40,816 bases of DNA from Fibrobacter succinogenes. GTDB taxonomy: Bacteria; Fibrobacterota; Fibrobacteria; Fibrobacterales; Fibrobacteraceae. Made by a program: the position numbers and the translations under genes. Shown here in pieces: positions 30,695 to 38,051 of the stretch (within the stretch, counting starts at the first letter, position 1; each line of letters begins with the position of its first letter). The notes beneath the pieces are model-generated. The model was not told the origin of the DNA and did no database searches. It worked only from the letters and a program-made list of their open reading frames with translations. The stretch spans positions 1 to 40,816 of the forward strand of contig CACWJY010000029.1 of assembly GCA_902761355.1 (NCBI GenBank), given 5' to 3'.

Positions 30695-31293
30695 TACTTG
30701 CCTACCTTCTTGGATGTGTACGTGGTCAGGTTGAAATTCACCGACATCGTAATCGGAGTCCAACCATGGGTTTCAGCCTTCTGAATTTCGGCCGCAATAC
30801 CGGAATAGCGACCCAACTTTAAATCCGTAATGGCGGTCGGATAGTTGAAGTTTGCAATTTCGGCAAAAAGGTAACCCAGCATATGGTAACCCGAATTCAC
30901 AGCAATACGGTAGCTGTTTTCGATATAGTGTTCTCTTTCGGCACGGCCCATGGGTTCAAACTTCTGAATTTGCACACCCGAGCTACGAAGCACCGAATAA
31001 AGGTCCTGCAAACGGAGAGGCACCTTTTCTTCTTCGGGGAACATTTCCTTCAGTTTTTCAAAATCCTTTTCGGCCTGAACCAGTTGCATTTCAAGTTCAG
31101 CAACGCGGTGTTTCTTGGCATTGATTTTGTCAAGTTCAGCCTGGGCAGACTGCAAATCACGTTCAAGAGCGTCACGCTGGTACACAAAAGGATCCCATAC
31201 ATAGTTGTACACCATATGGGCAGCCACCATGAGCAACAAGCACACCACAATGGCATATACGTTTCTTTTGTCTTTAAGGTCTATCTTACCCAT
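30694..31293 (-). CDS. pilO: type IV pilus inner-membrane protein PilO
   Basis: A 199-residue bitopic protein: short cytoplasmic N-terminus (MGKIDLKDKRNVY), one membrane helix (about 14-32), a periplasmic coiled coil (about 38-85, ERDLQSAQAELDKINAKK, AELEMQLVQAEKDFEKL) and a ferredoxin-like domain to the end. This is the standard PilO plan; with PilN it forms the alignment subcomplex between PilM and PilP. Start and stop overlap the neighbours as TAATG. Confidence 0.9.
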   Translation of the reverse strand: MGKIDLKDKRNVYAIVVCLLLMVAAHMVYNYVWDPFVYQRDALERDLQSAQAELDKINAKKHRVAELEMQLVQAEKDFEKLKEMFPEEEKVPLRLQDLYSVLRSSGVQIQKFEPMGRAEREHYIENSYRIAVNSGYHMLGYLFAEIANFNYPTAITDLKLGRYSGIAAEIQKAETHGWTPITMSVNFNLTTYTSKKVGK

Positions 31294-31910
31294 TATCCCT
31301 CCTCCCCAAGGCCAAAGTCACGCTTAAGGACCACCTTGATGGTGAAGTTATAGGCTTCTTCTCCCTCTACCTTCGTAGTGGAAATAGTCACCAGGGTAAC
31401 AGACTCAACGCTAACCTGCTTTTCAAGTTTCACCATATATTCGGCGACCTCTGAAAAGTCGTAAGTCTTACCCCTCATTTCAAGATTGAACTCACCCATC
31501 TGGGAGATGCTTTCAATCCACATGTTAGGCGGCAATACCGACGAGATATTTTCAAACAAAGTAACCCAGCGTTTCTTGTTTATCTGGATAGACTTGAGTG
31601 CGTTAATCTTGGTATTGACAACACCTTGTTTCTGTTCCAAGTCGCTAATCTTGGAAAGCAGAGGTCTTTCGCGCTCCACTTCTTCTTGAACTCGATTCAG
31701 CTCCGTGCTCAACGTCGAAATCGTTTCGCTCGTGTAGGTCTGAATCATCATGATTGCGACGATGGCAACAATCAGGGCAACGGTCGGCCAAATAATACGA
31801 CGGTCCGTTACCCATGTAAAGTCTTTCTGCTTCTTGCGGAATTCCGGAGGAAGCAGGTTGATGGAAATGGCCAAGGCATTTCTTGTGGGTTCTTTTTTCT
31901 TAGACGCCAT
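31293..31910 (-). CDS. pilN: type IV pilus inner-membrane protein PilN
   Basis: A 205-residue bitopic protein. The cytoplasmic N-terminus contains ISINLLPPEFRKKQ, the PilN sequence that inserts in the groove of PilM (INLLP motif). A membrane helix at about 37-57 is followed by a coiled coil (LSTELNRVQEEVERERP) and a periplasmic ferredoxin-like domain. Start overlaps the pilM stop as TAATG. Confidence 0.93.
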   Translation of the reverse strand: MASKKKEPTRNALAISINLLPPEFRKKQKDFTWVTDRRIIWPTVALIVAIVAIMMIQTYTSETISTLSTELNRVQEEVERERPLLSKISDLEQKQGVVNTKINALKSIQINKKRWVTLFENISSVLPPNMWIESISQMGEFNLEMRGKTYDFSEVAEYMVKLEKQVSVESVTLVTISTTKVEGEEAYNFTIKVVLKRDFGLGEEG

Positions 31911-33055
31911 TAGAACTTCCTCATTGCCAAGCCCAACGCAGGGGCATAAATATTGGACAGACCTATAGAGAGTCCGCTTTCACCAAACACCTTGGAATCG
32001 CAGGGCACAAGCCTAAACGGATTCACCGTATCGGTTTCGATACCCGAACGTTCTTCGATAAATTCCTTTAAGCCATGAATAGCAGCGCCACCACCACCAA
32101 GCAAAATCTTGTTCAGGGGCTTAGAATCTTCGGACGACGAGAAGTAGCGGATACCAATATCAATCTGAGCCATCAGGTCTTCGTATGCCAGTCTGAGCGC
32201 AGCTTCAACTTCAGCTTCGGAGAATCCATCCACCACCGACAGATCGTCTTTAATCAAAATCTCATGGCACTTATCAGAGTCTATACCCAAGTTCATGCAA
32301 GTCTTGCTAATCACCATATCCAGCGATCCGCCCGCCATGGCACGCATCGAATGGAACGAGCCATCTTGCACAAATGCAACGCTCATTTTCTTTTCGCCAA
32401 TATTAAAGATGGCGACTGTCTGATTGACATCCTTCTCTTCCACCGTTGCCACATAGGCATTCAGCAAGCCAAAAATGTCGACATCCAAGGCTGCCAGTCG
32501 GACGCCCTTTCTTATAAAGAACTGAGCCCAAGAATCCAGAAGAGCGCTCTTTGCGGCAACCACATTCACCTTGACATCTTCATTTTCGCGGGAAGAAACT
32601 TCAAAGTCTATCACGTTGTCCTGGTCATCAAAAGGCGGACGGGACTGGGCGGTCTGAAGAATAATTGCCGCCTCATTACCATTTTTGGGCACTTTTACCG
32701 CAATCTTATCTACGAGGACGCCACCGGCACCGGCACCGCAGTTTACGGAAGCGACCACATCGCAGGAGTCATCGATCGGATGACGAATCAACAGTTTATT
32801 TAGGGCCTCCCCTAGCAGTTCAGCGCCATCTTTTTCACGCTTGCCTTCATTATCGGCAGGAGCATCCCCCTCACGCACCTGAATTTCGCCATTGACGATA
32901 GCGCCATCAGGCACACGTTCCAGGTCCGCATCCATTACAATCTTGTTTCCGTTCGCACCATGCAACACCTTGACATACTTGATGCTGTAATGCCCAACAT
33001 CAATGCCGACGGTTTCCCGCACACCACGAATTTTCGCAATCAATCCTAAAGCCAA
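31910..33055 (-). CDS. pilM: type IV pilus actin-like ATPase PilM
   Basis: A 381-residue cytoplasmic actin-fold protein: ETVGIDVGHYSIKYVKV is the phosphate-1 region, LDVDIFGLLNAYVA and VAIFNIGEKKMSVAFVQDG the phosphate-2 region, and KILLGGGGAAIHGLKEFIEE the adenosine region. It recruits PilN to the membrane platform. The best start is TTG (TTGGCTTTAGG) with GGAG six bases upstream; no ATG is suitably placed. It is first in the pilMNOPQ operon. About 35 residues of charged insertion (about 55-90) distinguish it from shorter PilM proteins. Confidence 0.92.
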   Translation of the reverse strand: MALGLIAKIRGVRETVGIDVGHYSIKYVKVLHGANGNKIVMDADLERVPDGAIVNGEIQVREGDAPADNEGKREKDGAELLGEALNKLLIRHPIDDSCDVVASVNCGAGAGGVLVDKIAVKVPKNGNEAAIILQTAQSRPPFDDQDNVIDFEVSSRENEDVKVNVVAAKSALLDSWAQFFIRKGVRLAALDVDIFGLLNAYVATVEEKDVNQTVAIFNIGEKKMSVAFVQDGSFHSMRAMAGGSLDMVISKTCMNLGIDSDKCHEILIKDDLSVVDGFSEAEVEAALRLAYEDLMAQIDIGIRYFSSSEDSKPLNKILLGGGGAAIHGLKEFIEERSGIETDTVNPFRLVPCDSKVFGESGLSIGLSNIYAPALGLAMRKF

Positions 33056-33153
33056 AGTAAACTCCGATTGAAAAACAATACCGTACTAATTCTACCTATA
33101 AATGAGACGAATGTCAAGCGAAATTTTAATCTAAGTCGTTGAAAATGAAGTAG

Positions 33154-34167
33154 TTAGCCCTGTTTTACCCATTTTAAGTTCTTTTTTCGAGCCTTGCTCG
33201 TCTCAAACAGGTATTGCAGCACTCTTTCCTGCGTCCAGCCAAAGGCTCCACTAAACGAGGCGGTCATACAGAAATAGTGTGGATAATTCTCGTTACGGCG
33301 TCCCAAATTACGCAAAATCTCAATATCGACGTTTTCTTCGCCAAAACTGGGCAATTCGAACTTGATTCGAACATGCTGGCCAGGGAAACATTCCCTTGGC
33401 AATCCAATCATAATACCACCAGCCGAAAGGTCAAGCAAAACGCCCCCACATTCGCTCCCATCATCAAAGAAAATCTCAACCGGGAAAGACACCGGTTCAC
33501 GAACCCAACGACGCAACTGGCGCTTATCCAGAGAAAAACTGTGAGGCAGGACCAAAACGCCAGGTTCAACATAACGAATCGGGACTATAGCAGAATAAAG
33601 AGCATCATCCGGGCGAGTCCAACGTACACAAATCTGCTGGTTTGGGATAACAGGAGAATCCACCGACGTCTTTTCGTAAGAAATAGCCCATTCCTTTTCG
33701 TTTCGGCGCAAAATTTGCGAATGCTTAAAGGTCTGACCATTGTCCAAAAACAAGTCGATGCGGTCTCCAACGTTAAACTGCCGGGTCGAGTAAACTTCTG
33801 TTAACGGATTGGATGCCGTAAAATTGAGTTTTTCTCGAATCCGTTCTACAGCAGCCAAGGTTTCGTCACGAACCTGAAAAACATCTCTCACGTCATAAAA
33901 GTTCGTAACAGCCTGTTCAAAAAGTCCCGACGAATTAAGAACCGCATCTTTGTTTTCAAAAGACGAGTATCGAATTATTTTGTCTAGAGTCCGCTTTTCT
34001 TTGTCTGTAAAGCCAAAAATTGCAACCTTCTCATCAAACGCCTTGGTGCCAAACATATCTTCATTTTCACGACGATAATTGATGCGGTGAATTTCCACCA
34101 GCACCAAAAGCGCCAAGATCAAAGTAATAACGAAGGCGAACCAGACTATTTGAAGCGGATCAATCAT
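33154..34167 (-). CDS. membrane-anchored PilZ-domain protein
   Basis: A 337-residue protein with one N-terminal membrane helix (about 6-25) and a long cytoplasmic part. Residues about 130-205 form a YcgR-N-like beta region (FNVGDRIDLFLDNGQ, WAISYEK); about 215-320 is a PilZ domain with both c-di-GMP-binding signatures, RRWVREP (RxxxR) and DLSAGG (DxSxxG). It should sense c-di-GMP and, being just upstream of pilM, may control pilus function; the link to pili is inference. YcgR-like flagellar-brake proteins share the architecture, but the window has no flagellar gene. Confidence 0.85.
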   Translation of the reverse strand: MIDPLQIVWFAFVITLILALLVLVEIHRINYRRENEDMFGTKAFDEKVAIFGFTDKEKRTLDKIIRYSSFENKDAVLNSSGLFEQAVTNFYDVRDVFQVRDETLAAVERIREKLNFTASNPLTEVYSTRQFNVGDRIDLFLDNGQTFKHSQILRRNEKEWAISYEKTSVDSPVIPNQQICVRWTRPDDALYSAIVPIRYVEPGVLVLPHSFSLDKRQLRRWVREPVSFPVEIFFDDGSECGGVLLDLSAGGIMIGLPRECFPGQHVRIKFELPSFGEENVDIEILRNLGRRNENYPHYFCMTASFSGAFGWTQERVLQYLFETSKARKKNLKWVKQG

Positions 34168-34228
34168 GCTAATTCAGAATTCAGAGTTCAAAATTCGGAG
34201 TTCAGAATCAATACAATTCCAAAATCCG
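34168..34228. repeat. short tandem motif (TTCAGA/GTTCA type)
   Basis: Degenerate repeats of AATTCAGAATTCAGAGTTC and similar 9-10-base blocks fill the gap between the PilZ gene and the pseudo-dihydroorotase stop. No gene. Confidence 0.6.
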
Positions 34229-34240
34229 AATTTCGAAATC

Positions 34241-35503
34241 TTAGTTTAATTCAGTCCAGACTCCATTGATGTAACTTGCGAGGATGGACGACGGAAGTTC
34301 CTTGCCTGTGAGCGGAGAATTGCAGACATGGCCTGCGAAGTCGCTTTCGAGAACCTTGTGCGTCTTTTCCGGAGCGAGCACCACCACGCTTTCACCGGCG
34401 GATTCGGCACCAGCCAAACGAGCAGGAGCAGTCGAAAGGAGTTCGATAGCACGAGCTTCGCCAACACTTGCCACAAGTTTGTTCCAAATAGCAGGGAGAG
34501 CCACTTCCAGAGAAAGTGCGCCCGGCACGGAATCTTCGAAGTTCACGACCGTATCCTGACGGAGCACCGGCGTGTGGTTCACGCTAATCGCATTGACGGT
34601 TCCATCGACAACGCCCTGCCACAAGGCTTCGCGGTCTGCAGCCGAGCGGATCGGCGGGAGAATGTGGTATGCGGAATCGAGCGTTTCGAGGCAGGAATCA
34701 TCAAGCAGCAAGTGATACAAGTTCACATCGCAAGTGACATCGATACCGTTCTTGCGGGCGTTACGGACCAGTTCAAGAGTTTCACCACAAGTGACCTGCT
34801 TGAAGTGCACCGGCACCTGGAGGAATCGAGCCGTTTCAAGAACTGTGTAAGCAGCAATCGTTTCGGCAATGCGAGGAATGCCCTTCATGCCGAGCATGTC
34901 GGAATAAGCGCCTTCGTGAACGCAGCCACTGTGGCGAAGCGTCTTGTCCATCGGCTGGAAGAAGAAGCGCTTGCCCGTCATCTTGCCATACTCCATGGCG
35001 AGGCGGAGGAATCGGGAGTGCGGAATCACGCCGTTACCATCGCCAAAGCCAGCGACACCGGCTTCGGCAAGTTCGACCATTTCGGCCAAGCTATCCGTGC
35101 CAAAGCCCTTGCTGTAAGCACCGAGGAACTTAATATCAAAAGCTTCTTCGCCGCGTTCTTCAGATTTAAAGCGGTTCACCATCGCGGTGTACTTGTCGGC
35201 ATCGTCAATCGGGTTTGCTGCGCTTTCATAAAGGCCGCCGTAAAAACCGCCCTTGCGCATGGCTTCAAAGCCATCGGCAAACGTATAGACGTCATCGCGG
35301 AGCGGTTCCATAAAGTCAAGGCCAAGGCCAAAGAGGGCCGGCATCACAAGTGCGCCGTTGCAGTCAAATTCAACCGTTTCGGACGTTTCGCAAGCGTTCA
35401 AGCGAACTTCACTCTGATGTTCAAAGGACTTGCCGTTCCAGAACATTGCATTTTTCAGAACGACATTCACAAGACGACCCTTACAAGGTTTACGCATTTT
35501 CAT
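34241..35503 (-). CDS. catalytically degenerate dihydroorotase (PyrC'/PyrX type)
   Basis: A 420-residue amidohydrolase-fold protein; the start MKMRKPCKG has AGGAGG eight bases upstream and overlaps the pyrB stop by 14 bp. Sequence order follows type I dihydroorotase, but active-site residues are changed. The metal motif DxHxH is LGLD in LVMPALFGLGLDFMEPLRD; the later HxxH region reads VHFKQVT; TPHHL is NLYHLLLDD; and the catalytic Asp of T(D)HAP is Asn in SVNHTPV. Such pseudo-dihydroorotases are known to associate with aspartate transcarbamoylase and support its assembly. Its place directly behind pyrB supports that role. A genuine dihydroorotase must be elsewhere in the genome. Confidence 0.87.
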   Translation of the reverse strand: MKMRKPCKGRLVNVVLKNAMFWNGKSFEHQSEVRLNACETSETVEFDCNGALVMPALFGLGLDFMEPLRDDVYTFADGFEAMRKGGFYGGLYESAANPIDDADKYTAMVNRFKSEERGEEAFDIKFLGAYSKGFGTDSLAEMVELAEAGVAGFGDGNGVIPHSRFLRLAMEYGKMTGKRFFFQPMDKTLRHSGCVHEGAYSDMLGMKGIPRIAETIAAYTVLETARFLQVPVHFKQVTCGETLELVRNARKNGIDVTCDVNLYHLLLDDSCLETLDSAYHILPPIRSAADREALWQGVVDGTVNAISVNHTPVLRQDTVVNFEDSVPGALSLEVALPAIWNKLVASVGEARAIELLSTAPARLAGAESAGESVVVLAPEKTHKVLESDFAGHVCNSPLTGKELPSSILASYINGVWTELN

Positions 35504-36431
35504 TGTTGCGACCTCCTGCCAAAAGGAAGAGAACTGCCATACGGACGGCAACACCGTTGGTCACCTGATCAAGAATTACAGAATGTTCGCCATCGGCGAT
35601 ATCGGAATCGAGTTCCACACCGCGATTGATGGGGCCCGGGTGCATAATGATGACCTTGTCCTTAGCGCATTCGAGGAGTTCTTCCGTGATACCGAATGTG
35701 TTGCGGTATTCGCGCATGCTCGGGAGAAGGGCGTCATCCATGCGTTCTTTCTGCAAACGGAGAGCGATGATGGCGTCGGCGTTTGCGACCGCCTTCTTCA
35801 CGTCCGGTTCCCATGTCACGTGGTTCATGAGGTCTGTATTGCGCGGAACAAGCGTCGAAGGTCCGCAAAGCGTTACGTGGGCACCCATCGTGGACATGCC
35901 CCAGAGGTTACTGCGGGCGACGCGGCTATGGCGGATATCGCCAATGATCGTGACGTTCTTGCCTTCGAGCGTCCCAAGCTTTTCTTCAATCGTAAGCATG
36001 TCGAGAAGCGCCTGGGTCGGATGTTCATGGGCACCATCGCCAGCGTTCACGATGATCGCGTTGCTATGTTCGGCAAGGAACTTGGGAACGCCGGTCCCCT
36101 TATGGCGAACCACCACGATGTCGATCTTCATGGACTCGATGTTCCTGAGCGTATCGACGAGCGTTTCGCCTTTCTTGACGCTGGAGTTGGAACTTGCAAA
36201 GTTCACCGTATCGGCAGAGAGGCGCTTTTCGGCGAGTTCAAAACTGGTGCGCGTACGGGTACTGTTCTCGAAGAACAAGTTCACGACCGTCATGCCCCGG
36301 AGACTCGGCACTTTCTTAACCGGGCGTTCCAAAATTTCACGGAACTGTTTTGCATTATCCAAAATGGTGCGGATATCCTGCTTAGACACACCCTGGAGTC
36401 CAAACAAATGCTTAATCTGTAATGCGCCCAT
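35490..36431 (-). CDS. pyrB: aspartate carbamoyltransferase catalytic chain
   Basis: Condenses carbamoyl phosphate and aspartate, the committed step of pyrimidine synthesis. 313 residues, family length. Carbamoyl-phosphate site STRTRTSFELAEKRL; SSVKKGETL loop; HPTQALLDML; GDIRHSRVARSN; ALRLQKER (aspartate site); and MHPGPINRGVEL. The start is one base behind the pyrR stop (TAAGATG) and the stop lies inside the downstream dihydroorotase-like gene, so the three are translationally coupled. No pyrI regulatory chain is present, consistent with an ATCase-pseudo-DHOase complex. Confidence 0.96.
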   Translation of the reverse strand: MGALQIKHLFGLQGVSKQDIRTILDNAKQFREILERPVKKVPSLRGMTVVNLFFENSTRTRTSFELAEKRLSADTVNFASSNSSVKKGETLVDTLRNIESMKIDIVVVRHKGTGVPKFLAEHSNAIIVNAGDGAHEHPTQALLDMLTIEEKLGTLEGKNVTIIGDIRHSRVARSNLWGMSTMGAHVTLCGPSTLVPRNTDLMNHVTWEPDVKKAVANADAIIALRLQKERMDDALLPSMREYRNTFGITEELLECAKDKVIIMHPGPINRGVELDSDIADGEHSVILDQVTNGVAVRMAVLFLLAGGRNNENA

Positions 36432-36432
36432 C

Positions 36433-36993
36433 TTAGGCCTCCACCTCTACTAGGTACACTGAATTTTCTTTGTCAATGGGTTCGATTTGCACACGAACTT
36501 CCTGGTCCTGCATGGTTTCGACAGTAAGACCCACACAATCGGGTGCAATCGGAAGTTCGCGGTGTCCACGGTCAACTAGTACGCAAAGGCGTATTGCTGC
36601 CGGACGTCCTAAATCAAGAATGGCCTGCATCGCTGCACGCACCGAGCGCCCCGTATAAAGGACATCATCTACCAGAATGACCGTTTTCCCTTCGACCGAC
36701 GCAGGCATTTCGGTAATGCGCATTTCGCTCGAACCCATGTGGGTGCGGTAATGAAAATCATCGCGATAGAAAGTCGCATCAAGGCTCCCCATCGGGACGG
36801 TCTTGTTAAACTTTTGGCTCAAGCGCTCGCAAATCTTCTTTGCGAGAGGGATTCCGCGGCTCGCCATGCCGAGCACCACCATGTCATCGGCTGTCGGATG
36901 CATCTTGGCAAGCTTTGCCGCCATTTCGTCGAGGGCGAATTCCATCGCCTGCGCAGACAGCAACTCTCTGATTTTTTTGCAATTGTCTTTCAT
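36433..36993 (-). CDS. pyrR: PyrR bifunctional regulator / uracil phosphoribosyltransferase
   Basis: A 186-residue PRTase-fold protein. The PRPP loop is VILVDDVLYTGRSVRAA; GMASRGIPLAKKI and SLDATFYRDDFHYRTH match PyrR. In Gram-positive bacteria PyrR binds pyr mRNA and promotes termination when UMP is high. I could not find the PyrR-binding consensus or an attenuator in the leader here (36994-37090), so regulation by that mechanism is unproven; the enzyme may act mainly as uracil phosphoribosyltransferase. It is first in the pyr operon. Confidence 0.92.
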   Translation of the reverse strand: MKDNCKKIRELLSAQAMEFALDEMAAKLAKMHPTADDMVVLGMASRGIPLAKKICERLSQKFNKTVPMGSLDATFYRDDFHYRTHMGSSEMRITEMPASVEGKTVILVDDVLYTGRSVRAAMQAILDLGRPAAIRLCVLVDRGHRELPIAPDCVGLTVETMQDQEVRVQIEPIDKENSVYLVEVEA

Positions 36994-37090
36994 ATAGGTA
37001 TCAGGTTTTAGGTAACAGGTTTTCAGCCTTGCCTTAGTTTCACACTTGAATGTAGCATTTTTTATGGTTTTTCGCCTTTAAATACAGAAA

Positions 37091-37119
37091 TTGACCCCAT
37101 TTTTTTGTATATATATAAG
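37091..37119 (+). promoter_or_regulatory. cyclophilin gene promoter
   Basis: TTGACC (37091-37096), 17 bp, TATAAG (37114-37119). A stable hairpin CCCGGCAG-AGTC-CTGTCGGG (about 37136-37155) sits in the leader just upstream of the Shine-Dalgarno. Confidence 0.6.
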
Positions 37120-37173
37120 AAAAGAAACATTAAACCCCGGCAGAGTCCTGTCGGGACATTAATAGGAGATTTT

Positions 37174-37719
37174 ATGTTCAATCAGCTGGGTAAACCCGAA
37201 GCTGGCGAAACCATCGCCATCATGAAGACCAACCACGGTACCATGAAACTGCGCATTTTCGAAGACATCGTTGGCGAATGCGCCACGAACTTTGTCGAAC
37301 TCGCCAAGCAGGGCAAGTATGACGGAGCCCCCTTCCACCGTATCATCAAAAACTTCATGATCCAGGGCGGAGACTTTACCCGTCGCAACGGTACCGGCGG
37401 ACACTCGGCCAAGGGCCCCGGCACCACAATCGGTGACAAGTACGACCCGCGCCTCACCCACATGCGTGGCGCTCTCAGCTGGGCAAAAACCGCCATGCCA
37501 AACTCCATCGGCAGCCAGTTCTTTATTGTTCATGGTGATGACGTGCATTTCTTGGATCACGAACAGGTTGGCCCAGGCCCCGCTGATGGCTACTCTGTTT
37601 TTGGCCAGCTCTACGAAGGTTTCGAAGTCCTCGACGAAATCGCAGGTGTCAAGACCGACCGCCGCGACGCACCGTTCGAAGAAGTAATCATCGAATCCGT
37701 GACCATCGAAAAAGCATAA
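37174..37719 (+). CDS. cyclophilin-type peptidyl-prolyl isomerase
   Basis: A 181-residue PPIase without signal peptide, so cytoplasmic. TAGGAGATTTT precedes the chosen ATG. The cyclophilin active-site segments are present: ECATNFVELAKQGKYDGAPF, HRIIKNFMIQGGDFTRRNGT, GALSWAKTAMPNSIGSQFFI, and YSVFGQLYEGFEVLDEIA. Catalyses cis-trans isomerisation of X-Pro bonds during folding. It is monocistronic. Confidence 0.95.
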   Translation: MFNQLGKPEAGETIAIMKTNHGTMKLRIFEDIVGECATNFVELAKQGKYDGAPFHRIIKNFMIQGGDFTRRNGTGGHSAKGPGTTIGDKYDPRLTHMRGALSWAKTAMPNSIGSQFFIVHGDDVHFLDHEQVGPGPADGYSVFGQLYEGFEVLDEIAGVKTDRRDAPFEEVIIESVTIEKA

Positions 37720-37755
37720 CTGCACTAGACAAAAGTCTATAGTCACAAGAAATTT

Positions 37756-37777
37756 GCCCGCCCAGAGCGGGCTTTTT
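37756..37777 (+). terminator. terminator of the cyclophilin gene
   Basis: GCCCGC-CCAGA-GCGGGC (37756-37772) then TTTTT. Confidence 0.88.
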
Positions 37778-37828
37778 CTATGAAAGCGCAAAACCTGCAA
37801 AAAAAATCATTTTTTTTATTTCTCCCCC

Positions 37829-37857
37829 TTGACAATTCTTTTTAGTTCTTCTATATT
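37829..37857 (+). promoter_or_regulatory. promoter of tRNA-Ala
   Basis: TTGACA (37829-37834), 17 bp, TATATT (37852-37857, extended as TATATTTG); the tRNA starts 14 bases later. Confidence 0.85.
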
Positions 37858-37870
37858 TGGGCCAGCCCTC

Positions 37871-37943
37871 GGGGTTATAGCTCAGTTGGTAGAGCGCCTG
37901 CATGGCATGCAGGAGGTCAGGAGTTCGACTCTCCTTAGCTCCA
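37871..37943 (+). tRNA. tRNA-Ala (GGC)
   Basis: A 73-base cloverleaf: acceptor GGGGTTA/TAGCTCC with the G3-U70 identity pair of alanine tRNAs, D arm GCTC/GAGC, anticodon stem CCTGC/GCAGG with loop ATGGCAT (anticodon GGC), T stem AGGAG/CTCCT with loop TTCGACT, discriminator A73. CCA is not encoded. Unlike tRNA-Gly and tRNA-Pro here, it has no hairpin array or 3' end duplication behind it. Confidence 0.95.
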
Positions 37944-37948
37944 CTGAA

Positions 37949-37982
37949 AAGAACCGTTTGCAATGCAAACGGTTCTTTTTTA
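37949..37982 (+). terminator. terminator of tRNA-Ala
   Basis: AGAACCGTTTGC/GCAAACGGTTCT around AAT, followed by a T run. Confidence 0.92.
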
Positions 37983-38051
37983 TATCACATTAAATCAGCA
38001 AAAGCACAACGTGCTCTCGCTAGTTTGTAATAATTTTGTATTTTTATTTGC

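Noticed and set aside
34328..35629. 433-codon open frame opposite the dihydroorotase-like gene
   Set aside because: Antisense shadow of a well supported gene; no start signal and no recognisable motif.
36994..37173. PyrR-responsive attenuator in front of pyrR
   Set aside because: No PyrR-binding consensus and no terminator hairpin found in the leader; only short AGGTTT-like repeats are seen.
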